From Arthrobacter yangruifuii (GTDB lineage: Bacteria; Actinomycetota; Actinomycetes; Actinomycetales; Micrococcaceae): a stretch of 64,000 nt of DNA. The stretch's first letter is position 1; the number at the start of each line of letters is the position of its first letter. Below are positions 47,792 through 55,960 of the stretch, piece after piece. The DNA lies in NCBI RefSeq assembly GCF_009192775.1, contig NZ_VTFX01000005.1, positions 372,001-436,000 on the forward strand, written 5' to 3'. Position numbers and translations under genes: made by a program. Below the pieces are notes generated by a model. It had not been told where the DNA came from. It searched no databases and saw only the letters and a program-made list of their open reading frames with translations.

Positions 47792-49221
47792 GCTCCCGCG
47801 GGACCGACCCCGGCCGCCGCCGGGGAGGCGCTGCACGCCTGCGCGCCGCTGCCGCCGTGCTCTGCGCCGCCGTGGCGCTGCCCCTGCTGGCACCTGTGCC
47901 TGCGCAGGCCGACGAATGGCGGGACAAGCAGTACTGGCTTGCTGACTACGGAGTCACCGAGGCATGGAAAACCACCAAGGGTGCCGGGGTGCTGGTTGCC
48001 GTCATAGACACCGGGGTGGACGTCACCCATCCGGACCTGGCCGGTGCGGTTGCGGGTGGATTCGACGCCTCCGGAGCCGGCGACCCGCTGGGCGCCAGGG
48101 GGCTGGGAAGTACCCCCGGCCACGGCACACTGGTGGCGACGCTGTTGGCGGGCCGGGGGCACGAGAACCCCGTCGGACCCGCGGAAGGCGAAGACTCCGG
48201 CGACGGGAAACAAAAAGAGCGCAAGGATCCGGAGGCTTCGGAGCAGGACAAGCCGGCCGGCAACCCCGACGGCATCATGGGGGTTGCCCCGGAAGCGGAG
48301 ATCCTCGCCGTGTCCACCTGGATCGGCGGGACCAATCCCGCCGGCGTCCCCATCGACTCGCAGATCCCCACCGCCGTCCGCTGGGCAGTGGATAACGGTG
48401 CCCGGGTCATCAACATGTCCCTGGGCAGCACCTCGACCGCCTGGCCGGAGAGCTGGGATGACGCCTTCCTCTACGCCGAGCAGAATGACGTGGTGGTTGT
48501 TGCTGCCGCCGGCAACCGCGGCGTCGGCATGGTCCAGGTGGGAGCACCCGCCACGATCCCCGGCGTCCTCACCGTTGCGGGCCTGAACCGGCAGGGGGAG
48601 GCCAGCTGGGATTCCTCCTCGGAAGGCATCAGCATCGGTGTTGCCGCTCCCTCCGAGAACCTGGTCGGCGGGCTGCCCGGGACCACGTCCCGCTACGCGG
48701 ACTGGAAAGGCACATCAGGGGCAGCGCCGCTGGTGTCCGGCGTCGCGGCCCTGATCCGGGCGGCGTATCCCGAGATGAGTGCCGCGGACGTGGTGAACCG
48801 GATTGTGAGCACTGCGCGGGATGCAGGCGCCCCGGGCACGGACACCATCTACGGTTACGGAATCCTGGACGCCAATGCGGCAGTGAACGCGGATGTTCCA
48901 TCCGTCACCAGCAACCCGCTGGGAACCATAGCCGAGTGGATCCGGGTACACCGGCGGGTAGCGGATACCTCACCCGGCGAAGCGGACATTCCCGCCCCCA
49001 CGGTTCCGGACCTGCCGGAGCCCGAAGTCCCCGAGGCACAGGAACCCGTAGTCCGGGATGACAGCCTCTCCGCCGCCGTCGTCCTGGGATTCAGCGGCCT
49101 TCTGGTGATCGTGCTCGCAGCGGGAACCGTCCATGTAACCCGTCTGCGGCGCCGGGGTGCAGCGGCCGGCGGAGCCCGTGACGCCGATGCCGTGTCCCGC
49201 GACGAAGCCGCTGTCCGGTAG
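47788..49221 (+). CDS. Membrane-anchored S8 serine protease (mycosin-like)
   Basis: A 477-residue subtilase. A signal peptide covers about 1-41; the triad is Asp74 (VIDTGVDV), His112 (PGHGT) and Ser310 (KGTSGAAP), with Asn243 for the oxyanion hole (AAAGNRG). A charged insert of about 35 residues (126-160) follows the His segment. A Pro/Glu-rich linker (about 390-420) leads to one C-terminal membrane helix (about 428-446) and basic tail, as in the mycosins of type VII secretion; no ESX genes are here. GTG start overlaps the ppx stop. Confidence 0.88.
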   Translation: MSSRGTDPGRRRGGAARLRAAAAVLCAAVALPLLAPVPAQADEWRDKQYWLADYGVTEAWKTTKGAGVLVAVIDTGVDVTHPDLAGAVAGGFDASGAGDPLGARGLGSTPGHGTLVATLLAGRGHENPVGPAEGEDSGDGKQKERKDPEASEQDKPAGNPDGIMGVAPEAEILAVSTWIGGTNPAGVPIDSQIPTAVRWAVDNGARVINMSLGSTSTAWPESWDDAFLYAEQNDVVVVAAAGNRGVGMVQVGAPATIPGVLTVAGLNRQGEASWDSSSEGISIGVAAPSENLVGGLPGTTSRYADWKGTSGAAPLVSGVAALIRAAYPEMSAADVVNRIVSTARDAGAPGTDTIYGYGILDANAAVNADVPSVTSNPLGTIAEWIRVHRRVADTSPGEADIPAPTVPDLPEPEVPEAQEPVVRDDSLSAAVVLGFSGLLVIVLAAGTVHVTRLRRRGAAAGGARDADAVSRDEAAVR

Positions 49222-49279
49222 CCAAAGGTGCCTGCGCCGATCTTGTCAAATGCTTCGTGAAGACTTTCACAAACTCGGG

Positions 49280-49285
49280 TAGGAT
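49280..49285 (+). promoter_or_regulatory. -10 box of leaderless ndh transcript
   Basis: TAGGAT ends 6 nt before ATG 49292; no Shine-Dalgarno lies between. Fits a transcript that starts at or near the start codon. Confidence 0.4.
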
Positions 49286-49291
49286 TGGGGT

Positions 49292-50677
49292 ATGGCATCG
49301 AACAAGCAGTTTTCTGATCGTCCCCGCGTTCTGGTGGTCGGCGGTGGTTACGTCGGTCTGTACGTGGCCAAAGACCTCCAGAAGAAGGTAAAGGAGCAGG
49401 GTGGAATTGTTACGGTAGTGGACCCGCTGCCGTACATGACCTACCAGCCTTTCCTCCCCGAGGTCGCCGCAGGCACCATTGAAGCCCGCGACGCCGTTGT
49501 ATCCCACCGCATGCACCTGAAGAACACCGAGCTGATCACCGGCAAGGTGACTTCCATCAACCACGCCGCCCGCACGGCAACCATCGAGCCGGGCGACGGC
49601 AGTGAACCGTTTGAGCTGCCGTATCAGGACGTGGTCCTCGCGGCAGGCTCGATCACCCGCACCTTCCCGATTCCGGGCCTCGCCGAGGCCGGCATCGGCA
49701 TGAAGAGCATCGAAGAGGCCGTGGGTACCCGTAACCACGTGCTCGAGCGCATTGAAACGGCATCCCTGATGCCCGCAGGCCCGGAGCGCGAGCGTGCACT
49801 GACGTTCGTCGTCGTCGGCGGCGGCTTTGCCGGCATCGAGACCCTGACCGAGCTTGAGGACATGGCCCGCGACGCGGTCCGCCTCAATGACCGGCTGCGG
49901 CAGGAAGATCTCCGCTTTGTCATGATCGAGGCCATGGGCCGGGTCATGCCCGAGGTCAAGCCGGACCAGGCCGAGTGGGTTGTCTCCAGCATGCGTGCGC
50001 GCGGCATCGAGGTGCTGCTGAACACGTCGCTGGCCTCCGCAGAAGGCGGCCTGCTGAAGCTGATCAACATGGCGGATAAGTCCCCGGCCGGAGAGTTCGG
50101 CGCAGACACGCTGATCTGGACCGCCGGCGTGCAGGCCAACCCCATGGTCCGCGCCACCGACTTCCCGATCGACGAGCGCGGCCGTGTCCGCGCCAACGCC
50201 GAACTGCGGATCACCGGTGAGGACGGCCCCATCGACGGCGCCTGGGCTGCCGGCGACGTTTCCGCTGTTCCGGATCTGTCCGGCGGCGGCGTGGGCGGGT
50301 TCTGCGTCCCGAACGCACAGCACGCCGTGCGCCAGGCCAAGCTCCTGGCAAAGAACATCATGGCCGCCCGTTACGGCGTCGGCGAGGTCGAAGAGTACAA
50401 CCACAAGAGCCTCGGTGCCGTTGCCGGGCTGGGCCAGTACAAGGGCGTCGCCAACATCATGGGCTTCGGCATGAAGGGCTTCCCGGCCTGGCTGGCCCAC
50501 CGTGGCTACCACGGCCTGGCCATGCCGATGTTCGAGCGTAAGTTCCGCGTGGTTTCCGGCTGGCTGCTCAACGTGGCCTACGGCCGCGACCTGACGGACA
50601 TCCGCAACCTGAAGCACCCGCGCCGGAGCTTCGAGGAAGCAGCAACACCTGCCAAGAAGACTGCCGTGAAGGCCTAG
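49292..50677 (+). CDS. ndh: Type II NADH dehydrogenase / NAD(P)/FAD-dependent oxidoreductase
   Basis: Single-subunit, non-proton-pumping NADH:quinone oxidoreductase of the respiratory chain. A 461-residue protein with two Rossmann folds: VLVVGGGYVGLYVAK (about 13-27) for FAD and TFVVVGGGFAGIETLTEL for NADH, the AAGDVSAVPD FAD-binding strand, and a C-terminal segment (about 380-430) with amphipathic character that would associate with the membrane. The AHRGYH region and AVRQAKLLAKNI quinone-site motif fit NDH-2. Monocistronic between a leaderless promoter and a strong terminator. Confidence 0.9.
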   Translation: MASNKQFSDRPRVLVVGGGYVGLYVAKDLQKKVKEQGGIVTVVDPLPYMTYQPFLPEVAAGTIEARDAVVSHRMHLKNTELITGKVTSINHAARTATIEPGDGSEPFELPYQDVVLAAGSITRTFPIPGLAEAGIGMKSIEEAVGTRNHVLERIETASLMPAGPERERALTFVVVGGGFAGIETLTELEDMARDAVRLNDRLRQEDLRFVMIEAMGRVMPEVKPDQAEWVVSSMRARGIEVLLNTSLASAEGGLLKLINMADKSPAGEFGADTLIWTAGVQANPMVRATDFPIDERGRVRANAELRITGEDGPIDGAWAAGDVSAVPDLSGGGVGGFCVPNAQHAVRQAKLLAKNIMAARYGVGEVEEYNHKSLGAVAGLGQYKGVANIMGFGMKGFPAWLAHRGYHGLAMPMFERKFRVVSGWLLNVAYGRDLTDIRNLKHPRRSFEEAATPAKKTAVKA

Positions 50678-50698
50678 CCAATAGGTCAACGGCGGTAG

Positions 50699-50744
50699 AC
50701 AACGACGGCGGTCCTCCACAGGGAGGGCCGCCGTCGTTGTGTTT
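50699..50744 (+). terminator. Terminator after ndh
   Basis: A 19-bp stem (50699-50717 with 50722-50740, one T-G wobble), a 4-nt loop and GTTTT after it. Shares the arm AACGACGGCGGT with the terminator at 7550. Confidence 0.88.
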
Positions 50745-50791
50745 TCCCCGGTCCCGGCGTTTCCAGTAGGCTTGGGAAGGCGGTCACAGCG

Positions 50792-50868
50792 CCCCAGTAG
50801 CCCAATTGGCAGAGGCAACGGACTTAAAATCCGCGTGTTGTCGGTTCGAGTCCGACCTGGGGTACCAA
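50792..50868 (+). tRNA. tRNA-Leu, anticodon UAA, encoded CCA
   Basis: A full cloverleaf: acceptor GCCCCAG with CTGGGGT (G1-T72 wobble), D-arm GCC/GGC with GG in an 11-nt loop, anticodon loop CTTAAAA with anticodon TAA (50826-50828), T-arm GTCGG-TTCGAGT-CCGAC, discriminator A and CCA. Anticodon UAA reads UUA (Leu). Odd points: the variable region is only 5 nt although tRNA-Leu is normally class II with a long arm, and position 27-43 is an A-C mismatch. The 77-nt length is that of a class I tRNA. Confidence 0.85.
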
Positions 50869-50911
50869 AACAAAGGCAGCGGGTGTGCCGTGCCCGTCCG
50901 GCATCCCCAAC

Positions 50912-51469
50912 CTAGCGGCGCGCTGCCCGGTTCCGATGGCGCCGCAGAAGCCCGCCGGCCAGCACCCCCAGGATGACAATGGCGGCAGCCGCCGGAAGCA
51001 CCGCGTCCAGGCCCGCGCGTTCCTCTTCGGGAGCAGGCTCGGCGGACGGCGAGGGGCTGGATGTCCGGCCGGGAGAGGGTGTACCCGAGGGGGAGGCTTC
51101 GACGGGGCTTCCCTGGGCAGCGCCGGTGGCCGTGTCCGGTGACGGCACGGGATCCGCCGCTGCGGTAGTTGTCTGCGCCGGTGCCGGCGTTGTTGCCGCC
51201 GGCGTCCCGGGAACCGGCGCCGGAACGGGGACGCCGGGAACCGCCTCGGAGTAGTGGCCGGTGGAAGGATCGTAGGTGCTTTCCCCCGGGTTGAAGGACG
51301 GCGCGGGAACGGAGGGGTTGTATGTCCCCTCGGCGCAGATCTCCACCCCCTCCACGACGGTGGGACGGGTGCCGGGTGCGCACTCCAGCGCCAGGGCCGG
51401 AGCAGCGGGACCCGTGAGCAGCAGGGCGGAGACCCCCAGGGCGGCAGTGGACAGACGCAAAACGTACAT
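50912..51469 (-). CDS. Hypothetical cell-surface protein, Pro/Thr/Ala-rich, membrane-anchored
   Basis: A protein of 185 residues. Signal peptide 1-27 (LRLSTAALGVSALLLTGPAAPALA), then a short possibly structured region with CAPGTRPTVVEGVEICAEGTY (two Cys that could pair), a Pro/Thr/Ser/Ala-rich stretch of about 100 residues like a stalk, and one C-terminal helix (about 156-178, VLPAAAAIVILGVLAGGLL) followed by RRHRNRAARR. No LPxTG motif. I chose ATG 51469, preceded by GGGGGA. Function unknown; adhesin-like or stalk protein is my guess. Confidence 0.7.
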   Translation of the reverse strand: MYVLRLSTAALGVSALLLTGPAAPALALECAPGTRPTVVEGVEICAEGTYNPSVPAPSFNPGESTYDPSTGHYSEAVPGVPVPAPVPGTPAATTPAPAQTTTAAADPVPSPDTATGAAQGSPVEASPSGTPSPGRTSSPSPSAEPAPEEERAGLDAVLPAAAAIVILGVLAGGLLRRHRNRAARR

Positions 51470-51559
51470 ATATTTCCCCCAGGAGAATGGTTCTACGGCC
51501 ATCGTATAGTCCCGGCCCGCAGTTTCCTGCAAGGGCGGAAATATGTAAAAGGAACGAGT

Positions 51560-51605
51560 GTTACAAGGCTGTAACCGGAGCCTCTTATATTCGGAACAAT
51601 GTTCC
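51560..51605 (+). promoter_or_regulatory. Promoter/operator region of the Liv binding-protein gene (GlnR-like box)
   Basis: GTTAC-N6-GTAAC at 51560-51575 resembles the GlnR half-pair gTnAc-N6-GaAAc and also forms a 6-bp inverted repeat (GTTACA/TGTAAC). It covers the -35 position of a -10 TATATT at 51586-51591. A second palindrome GGAAC-AAT-GTTCC (51593-51605) lies at the likely transcription start. Confidence 0.5.
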
Positions 51606-51681
51606 ATTAGCTTTTCTTCTAATCAGGAACACCTGATATTCGCATCAAAGGCACCCGCCTCTCGATCGGGGAGAAACTTTT

Positions 51682-53079
51682 ATGACTGCACTACGCACTG
51701 CCGGCGGTCTCGGCCAGGGCACCGCTTACGCCCGTACCGCCAAGATCGCCGCCCTCGGATTGGGCCTCGCATTGTTCGCCAGCGGCTGCAGCGGCGGAGG
51801 ATCGGATTCGGGTTCCGAGGAAAGCGCCAGCTCCGGCACCGAAACCGAAACCGCGGCCTCCATCCTGTCCTGCCCGGAGAGCCAGGGCGGCACCGGCACG
51901 GATCCGGGGGCTAAGGGTGATCCCGCGGCTGTCCCGGCGTCCACCGGCACCACGGATACTCCGCTGAAAATCGGCTCCCTGCTGCCCACCACCGGCTCCC
52001 TGGCCTACCTCGGCCCGCCTGAAATCGCCGGCGTGAACCTGGCCGTCAACGAAATCAATGCAGCCGGCGGCGTCCTGGGCAAGCCCATGGAGGTGGTCCA
52101 CCGCGATTCCGGCGACACCACCACGGATATCGCCACGCAGTCGGTCAATGACCTGCTCAGCCAGGGCGTCAGCGCCGTCGTCGGCGCAGCATCCTCCGGC
52201 GTCTCCAAGACAGTCATTGGCAACATCACCGGAGCCGGCGTCATCCAGTTCTCCCCGGCCAACACCTCGCCGGACTTCACCACCTGGGACGACAAGGGCC
52301 TGTACTGGCGTACCGCGCCCTCGGATGTCCTGCAGGGCCGTATCCTGGGCAACTACATCATGTCCTGCGGCGCGCAGACCGTGGGCATGATCGTGCTTAA
52401 CGACGCCTACGGCACGGGGCTGCAGAGCAACGTGAAGACCTCCGTGGAAGACGCCGGCGGCCAGGTGGTGGCGGAGGAGATGTTCAACGAGGGCGACTCC
52501 CAGTTCAGCAGCCAGGTGGACGCGGTGGCAGCCGCAAAGCCGGACGCCGTCGTGGTGATCAGCTTTGACCAGGCCAAGAGCATTGTGCCGCTGCTGACGG
52601 CCAAGGGTATCGATTCCAGCCAGCTGTTCTTCGTGGACGGCAACACGTCTGACTACAGCAAGGACCTGGACGCCGGAACCCTCGAAGGGGCGCAGGGCAC
52701 CATCCCCGGCACCTTCGCCTCGGACAACTTCAAGGATTCCCTGCTTGAGGTTGATCCGGCCCTGAAGGACTGGTCCTACGCCGGTGAAAGCTACGACGCA
52801 GTGACCCTGCTGGCCCTGGCCTCCGAGGCTGCCGGCAGCACGGACGGCAAAGCCATTGCCGCCCAGCTGGAGAGCGTGTCCGGTGCGGGCGAGAAGTGCT
52901 ACGACTACGCCGGCTGCGTGACCATCCTGCGCAACGGCGGAGACGTTGACTATGACGGCTACTCCGGACCGATCACGTTTGATGCGAACGGAGACCCGAC
53001 GGAGGCATCCATCGGTATCTACCAGTACGACGCCGATAACGTGCCGCAGCCCAGCCGCTCGGAAGAGGGCAAGCTCTAG
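51682..53079 (+). CDS. Branched-chain amino acid/amide-type ABC transporter substrate-binding lipoprotein
   Basis: A protein of 465 residues. A type II signal peptide with lipobox FASGC (Cys36), then a Ser/Gly/Thr-rich linker and a periplasmic-binding type I (Peripla_BP_6, LivJ-like) fold from about residue 93 (KIGSLLPTTGSLAYLGPPEIAGVNLAVNEINAAGG). The rest of the transporter is encoded convergently on the minus strand. The substrate may be branched-chain amino acid, urea or amide; not readable. ATG 51682 follows GGGGAGA. A GlnR-like box at the promoter suggests nitrogen control. Confidence 0.9.
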   Translation: MTALRTAGGLGQGTAYARTAKIAALGLGLALFASGCSGGGSDSGSEESASSGTETETAASILSCPESQGGTGTDPGAKGDPAAVPASTGTTDTPLKIGSLLPTTGSLAYLGPPEIAGVNLAVNEINAAGGVLGKPMEVVHRDSGDTTTDIATQSVNDLLSQGVSAVVGAASSGVSKTVIGNITGAGVIQFSPANTSPDFTTWDDKGLYWRTAPSDVLQGRILGNYIMSCGAQTVGMIVLNDAYGTGLQSNVKTSVEDAGGQVVAEEMFNEGDSQFSSQVDAVAAAKPDAVVVISFDQAKSIVPLLTAKGIDSSQLFFVDGNTSDYSKDLDAGTLEGAQGTIPGTFASDNFKDSLLEVDPALKDWSYAGESYDAVTLLALASEAAGSTDGKAIAAQLESVSGAGEKCYDYAGCVTILRNGGDVDYDGYSGPITFDANGDPTEASIGIYQYDADNVPQPSRSEEGKL

Positions 53080-53087
53080 CCCCTCAG

Positions 53088-53137
53088 CAGCAATGGAACA
53101 GCCCCCGCCGGTACCGGCGGGGGCTGTTCCATTGCTG
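53088..53137. terminator. Bidirectional terminator: perfect 50-nt palindrome between convergent Liv units
   Basis: 53088-53137 is a perfect palindrome (25 bases each side of 53112/53113) between the convergent binding-protein gene and the LivF-like gene. It will fold into a long GC-rich hairpin on either strand; it lacks a T-run but ends both transcripts. Confidence 0.75.
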
Positions 53138-53153
53138 GGTGCTCTGCAGCGGC

Positions 53154-53900
53154 TTACGCGGTGTCCGCCAGCGTGCCCAGGTAGAGCTGGATGACCTTGG
53201 GATCCTTCATCAGTTCCCGCCCCGTGCCGGTGTAGGCGTCCCTGCCCTGATCCAGGACATAGGCACGGTCGCAGATCTGCAGGCAGCGGCGTGCATTCTG
53301 TTCCACCATGATCACCGACACCCCGGCACGGTTGATTTCGTGGACCCGCAGGAAGGCTTCGTCCTGCTTGACGGGGGAGAGGCCGGCGGACGGCTCGTCC
53401 AGCAGGAGCACCGCCGGATCCATCATCAGGGCGCGGCCCATGGCAACCATCTGGCGTTCGCCGCCGGAGAGCGAACCGGCCCGCTGGGCGCGGCGCTTCC
53501 GCAGCTCGGGGAAGACCTCGGAGACGAAGTCGAAGCGGTCCTTGAAGGTCTTGGGCGCCTGGTAGACGCCCATCTGCAGGTTCTCCTCGATGGTGAGGGA
53601 GGGGAAGACATTGTTGTTCTGCGGCACGAAACCCACTCCGCGGCTCACCAGTTTGTTGGCCTTCAGGCCGGTGAGGTCCTGGCCCCGGACCACCACGGTT
53701 CCGGAGTGCACCTTCACCAGCCCGAACATGGCCTTCAGCAGGGTCGACTTGCCGGCGCCGTTGGGACCGATAATGCCGATGAGCTCCCCGCGTCGTGCCT
53801 CGATGCTGCAGCCGTTGAGGATGTTGACCCCGGGAATGTAGCCGGCCACCAGATCGGTTACCTTGACGACGGAATCCCCGTCGAATGCCTCGCCGGTCAT
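53154..53900 (-). CDS. livF: Branched-chain amino acid-type ABC transporter ATP-binding protein LivF
   Basis: A 248-residue single ABC ATPase with Walker A GPNGAGKST (about 44-52), Q-loop FVPQNNNVFPSLT, signature LSGGERQMV, Walker B LLLDEPSAGLSP and switch His substituted in VEQNARR (no canonical His, as usual in LivF). The FVPQNNNVFP and GVYQAPK segments are typical of LivF. Its start overlaps the LivG stop by 4 nt; last gene of the minus-strand operon livH-M-G-F. Confidence 0.93.
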   Translation of the reverse strand: MTGEAFDGDSVVKVTDLVAGYIPGVNILNGCSIEARRGELIGIIGPNGAGKSTLLKAMFGLVKVHSGTVVVRGQDLTGLKANKLVSRGVGFVPQNNNVFPSLTIEENLQMGVYQAPKTFKDRFDFVSEVFPELRKRRAQRAGSLSGGERQMVAMGRALMMDPAVLLLDEPSAGLSPVKQDEAFLRVHEINRAGVSVIMVEQNARRCLQICDRAYVLDQGRDAYTGTGRELMKDPKVIQLYLGTLADTA

Positions 53901-54970
53901 GCCTGATCCTTCCGTTCGTCGATCCGCCTGCCGACCACGCCGTCAGGTTCAGTGCCCACCGAGGACTCGGCGTCGTGCTCCAGCTCGGCCTCGAGTTTCT
54001 CAAAGCCCTCGGAATCGCCGAGGTCAACATCGTGGTGGGCGCCCAGATACGCGTCGATGACAGCCTGGTCCTTCATGACGTCTTCGGGCGGGCCCTCGGC
54101 CACGACCTTGCCTTCGGCCATGACCACCACCCAGTCCGCGATGTGCCGGACCATGTGCATGTCATGTTCCACGAACAGGACCGTCATGCCCTCGGCCTTG
54201 AGGTTCTTGATGTGGTCCAGCAGGGACTGAGTGAGGGCCGGGTTCACACCGGCCATCGGCTCGTCCAGCATCACCAGCTTGGGGCGGACCATCAGGGCCC
54301 GTGCCATTTCCAGCAGCTTGCGCTGGCCGCCGGAGAGCGAGGCCGCGTAGTCGCTGCGCTTGGTGTCCAGCTTGAACTTCTCCAGCAGGACATCCGCCTG
54401 CTCGGTGATTTCACGCTCCCGGCCGCGCCACAGCGGCGGCAGCAATGCCCGCCAGAGGGATTCACCGGGCTGCGACGTCGCGCCGAGGCGCATGTTCTCA
54501 ATCACCGTGAGCTTGCCCATGACCTTGGTCAGCTGGAACGTGCGCACCATGCCCAGGCGGGCCACCTTGTAGGCGGAAACCCCGGCCAGGTTTTTGCCCT
54601 CGAACTGCCACTCGCCGGACTGGGGTGTGTCGAAACCGGTCAGCAGGTTGAAGAGGGTGGTTTTGCCGGCACCGTTGGGTCCGATCAGGGCCGTGATCTT
54701 GTGCCGCGGGATTTCCACGTGCCCGACGTCGACGGCGTTGATCCCGCCGTAGGTCCGGGTGACGTTCTTCGCCACCAGGATCGGATCGCGTTTGCTGCAG
54801 CCCGGGCCGGTTTCCCCGACGGCTATCGGGCGCGTGTCCGTCATGTATTCATTTCCGGCGGTGCCGGCCGGTGCCGCACTGTCCGCGGCCGCGGGAGTCC
54901 CGGCCGGGGATGCGGCATGGGCGCCCTTGGCCCGTACGGCCGTTTGGGGTTCGTGTGCCTCGTGGCTCAT
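53897..54970 (-). CDS. livG: Branched-chain amino acid-type ABC transporter ATP-binding protein LivG
   Basis: A 357-residue ABC ATPase: Walker A GPNGAGKTT, Q-loop TFQLTKVMGKLT, signature LSGGQRKLL, Walker B VMLDEPMAGVNP and switch His in VEHDMHMV. About 60 Ala/Pro-rich residues precede the core and about 50 acidic residues follow it, so it is about 100 residues longer than E. coli LivG. ATG 54970 overlaps the livM stop by 4 nt, supporting the long N-terminus; an internal ATG (residue 43) is possible. The tails may be regulatory, which is inference. Confidence 0.9.
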   Translation of the reverse strand: MSHEAHEPQTAVRAKGAHAASPAGTPAAADSAAPAGTAGNEYMTDTRPIAVGETGPGCSKRDPILVAKNVTRTYGGINAVDVGHVEIPRHKITALIGPNGAGKTTLFNLLTGFDTPQSGEWQFEGKNLAGVSAYKVARLGMVRTFQLTKVMGKLTVIENMRLGATSQPGESLWRALLPPLWRGREREITEQADVLLEKFKLDTKRSDYAASLSGGQRKLLEMARALMVRPKLVMLDEPMAGVNPALTQSLLDHIKNLKAEGMTVLFVEHDMHMVRHIADWVVVMAEGKVVAEGPPEDVMKDQAVIDAYLGAHHDVDLGDSEGFEKLEAELEHDAESSVGTEPDGVVGRRIDERKDQA

Positions 54971-55947
54971 GCGAATGCCAGCTCCTTCTTGTTTCCGAGG
55001 ATGCCCTGGGGTCTGAAGACCATCAGCAGCATCAGCGCCACGCCCACCAGGATGTAGCGGATCTGTCCTGCCTGGGACGTGGTGATGAAGGTGATGTATC
55101 CCGATTCAATGGCGCCGTAGAGCAGGCCCTGGGTGACCGAGAGAATGGCCCAGAAGATCATCGAGCCGATCACCGGACCCAGCACGGTGGACATTCCGCC
55201 CAGGAGCAGGGCCGTGTACAGGTAGAAGGTCAGTTCCGTGCCGTAGTTGGCCGGCTGCACTGCGTCCCGGGGGAGGGTGAAGATGATGCCGGCCAGGCTG
55301 CCGAGGAGGCCGCCGATAATCAGTGCCTGCATCTTGTAGGCATAGACGTTCTTGCCCAGTGCACGGACTGCGTTCTCATCCTCGCGGATTCCCTTGACCA
55401 CGCGTCCCCACGGACTGCGGATCAGCAGCCACACCAGGAGGCAGGCCACGATCACCAGCAGCCAGGCGACAATCCGGATCCACACATCGCGCTCGTTCAT
55501 GGCGAACGGACCCATGTTGTAGCTGCCCGGCGGCACCGGATTGAGTGCGTAGAAGCTGCCGGTGAAGGCGGCCAGCCCGTTGGCGGATCCGGTCACCGGC
55601 GTCATGGAGTTGGTGGTCACGACGAAGCGGATGATCTCCGCGGCGGCGATGGTGACGATCGCCAGGTAATCGGCCCGCAGGCGCAGGGTGGGTATGCCCA
55701 GGATGACAGCGAACACCACCGAACTCAGCAGGGCAATCAGCACAGCCAGGGGAAGCGGGGCGTTAAAGGAAATAATGGGAATGGCGAAGCCGTAGGCGCC
55801 AATGGCCATGAAGCCGGCCTGGCCGAAGTTCAGCAGGCCGGTATAGCCGAAGTGCACCGCGAGCCCGAGGGCGGCGAGGGCATAGGCGGCCGTGGTGGGG
55901 CTGATGATCTCGTTCAGCGCGCCGAGAAGAATGTTACTGAAATCCAT
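54967..55947 (-). CDS. livM: Branched-chain amino acid-type ABC transporter permease LivM
   Basis: A 326-residue permease of the BPD_transp_2/LivM group with about eight membrane segments. The GYTGLLNFGQAGFMAIGAYGFA motif (residues 34-55) and the coupling loop SPWGRVVKGIREDENAVRALGKNVY are family hallmarks. It is encoded 13 nt after livH and overlaps livG by 4 nt. With LivH it forms the heterodimeric channel. Confidence 0.93.
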   Translation of the reverse strand: MDFSNILLGALNEIISPTTAAYALAALGLAVHFGYTGLLNFGQAGFMAIGAYGFAIPIISFNAPLPLAVLIALLSSVVFAVILGIPTLRLRADYLAIVTIAAAEIIRFVVTTNSMTPVTGSANGLAAFTGSFYALNPVPPGSYNMGPFAMNERDVWIRIVAWLLVIVACLLVWLLIRSPWGRVVKGIREDENAVRALGKNVYAYKMQALIIGGLLGSLAGIIFTLPRDAVQPANYGTELTFYLYTALLLGGMSTVLGPVIGSMIFWAILSVTQGLLYGAIESGYITFITTSQAGQIRYILVGVALMLLMVFRPQGILGNKKELAFA

Positions 55948-55960
55948 CTGAACTAAGCCC

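Noticed and set aside
51691-54030. 779-codon minus-strand frame covering livF and the binding-protein gene
   Set aside because: It spans the palindromic terminator and is a shadow of the two real genes in other frames.
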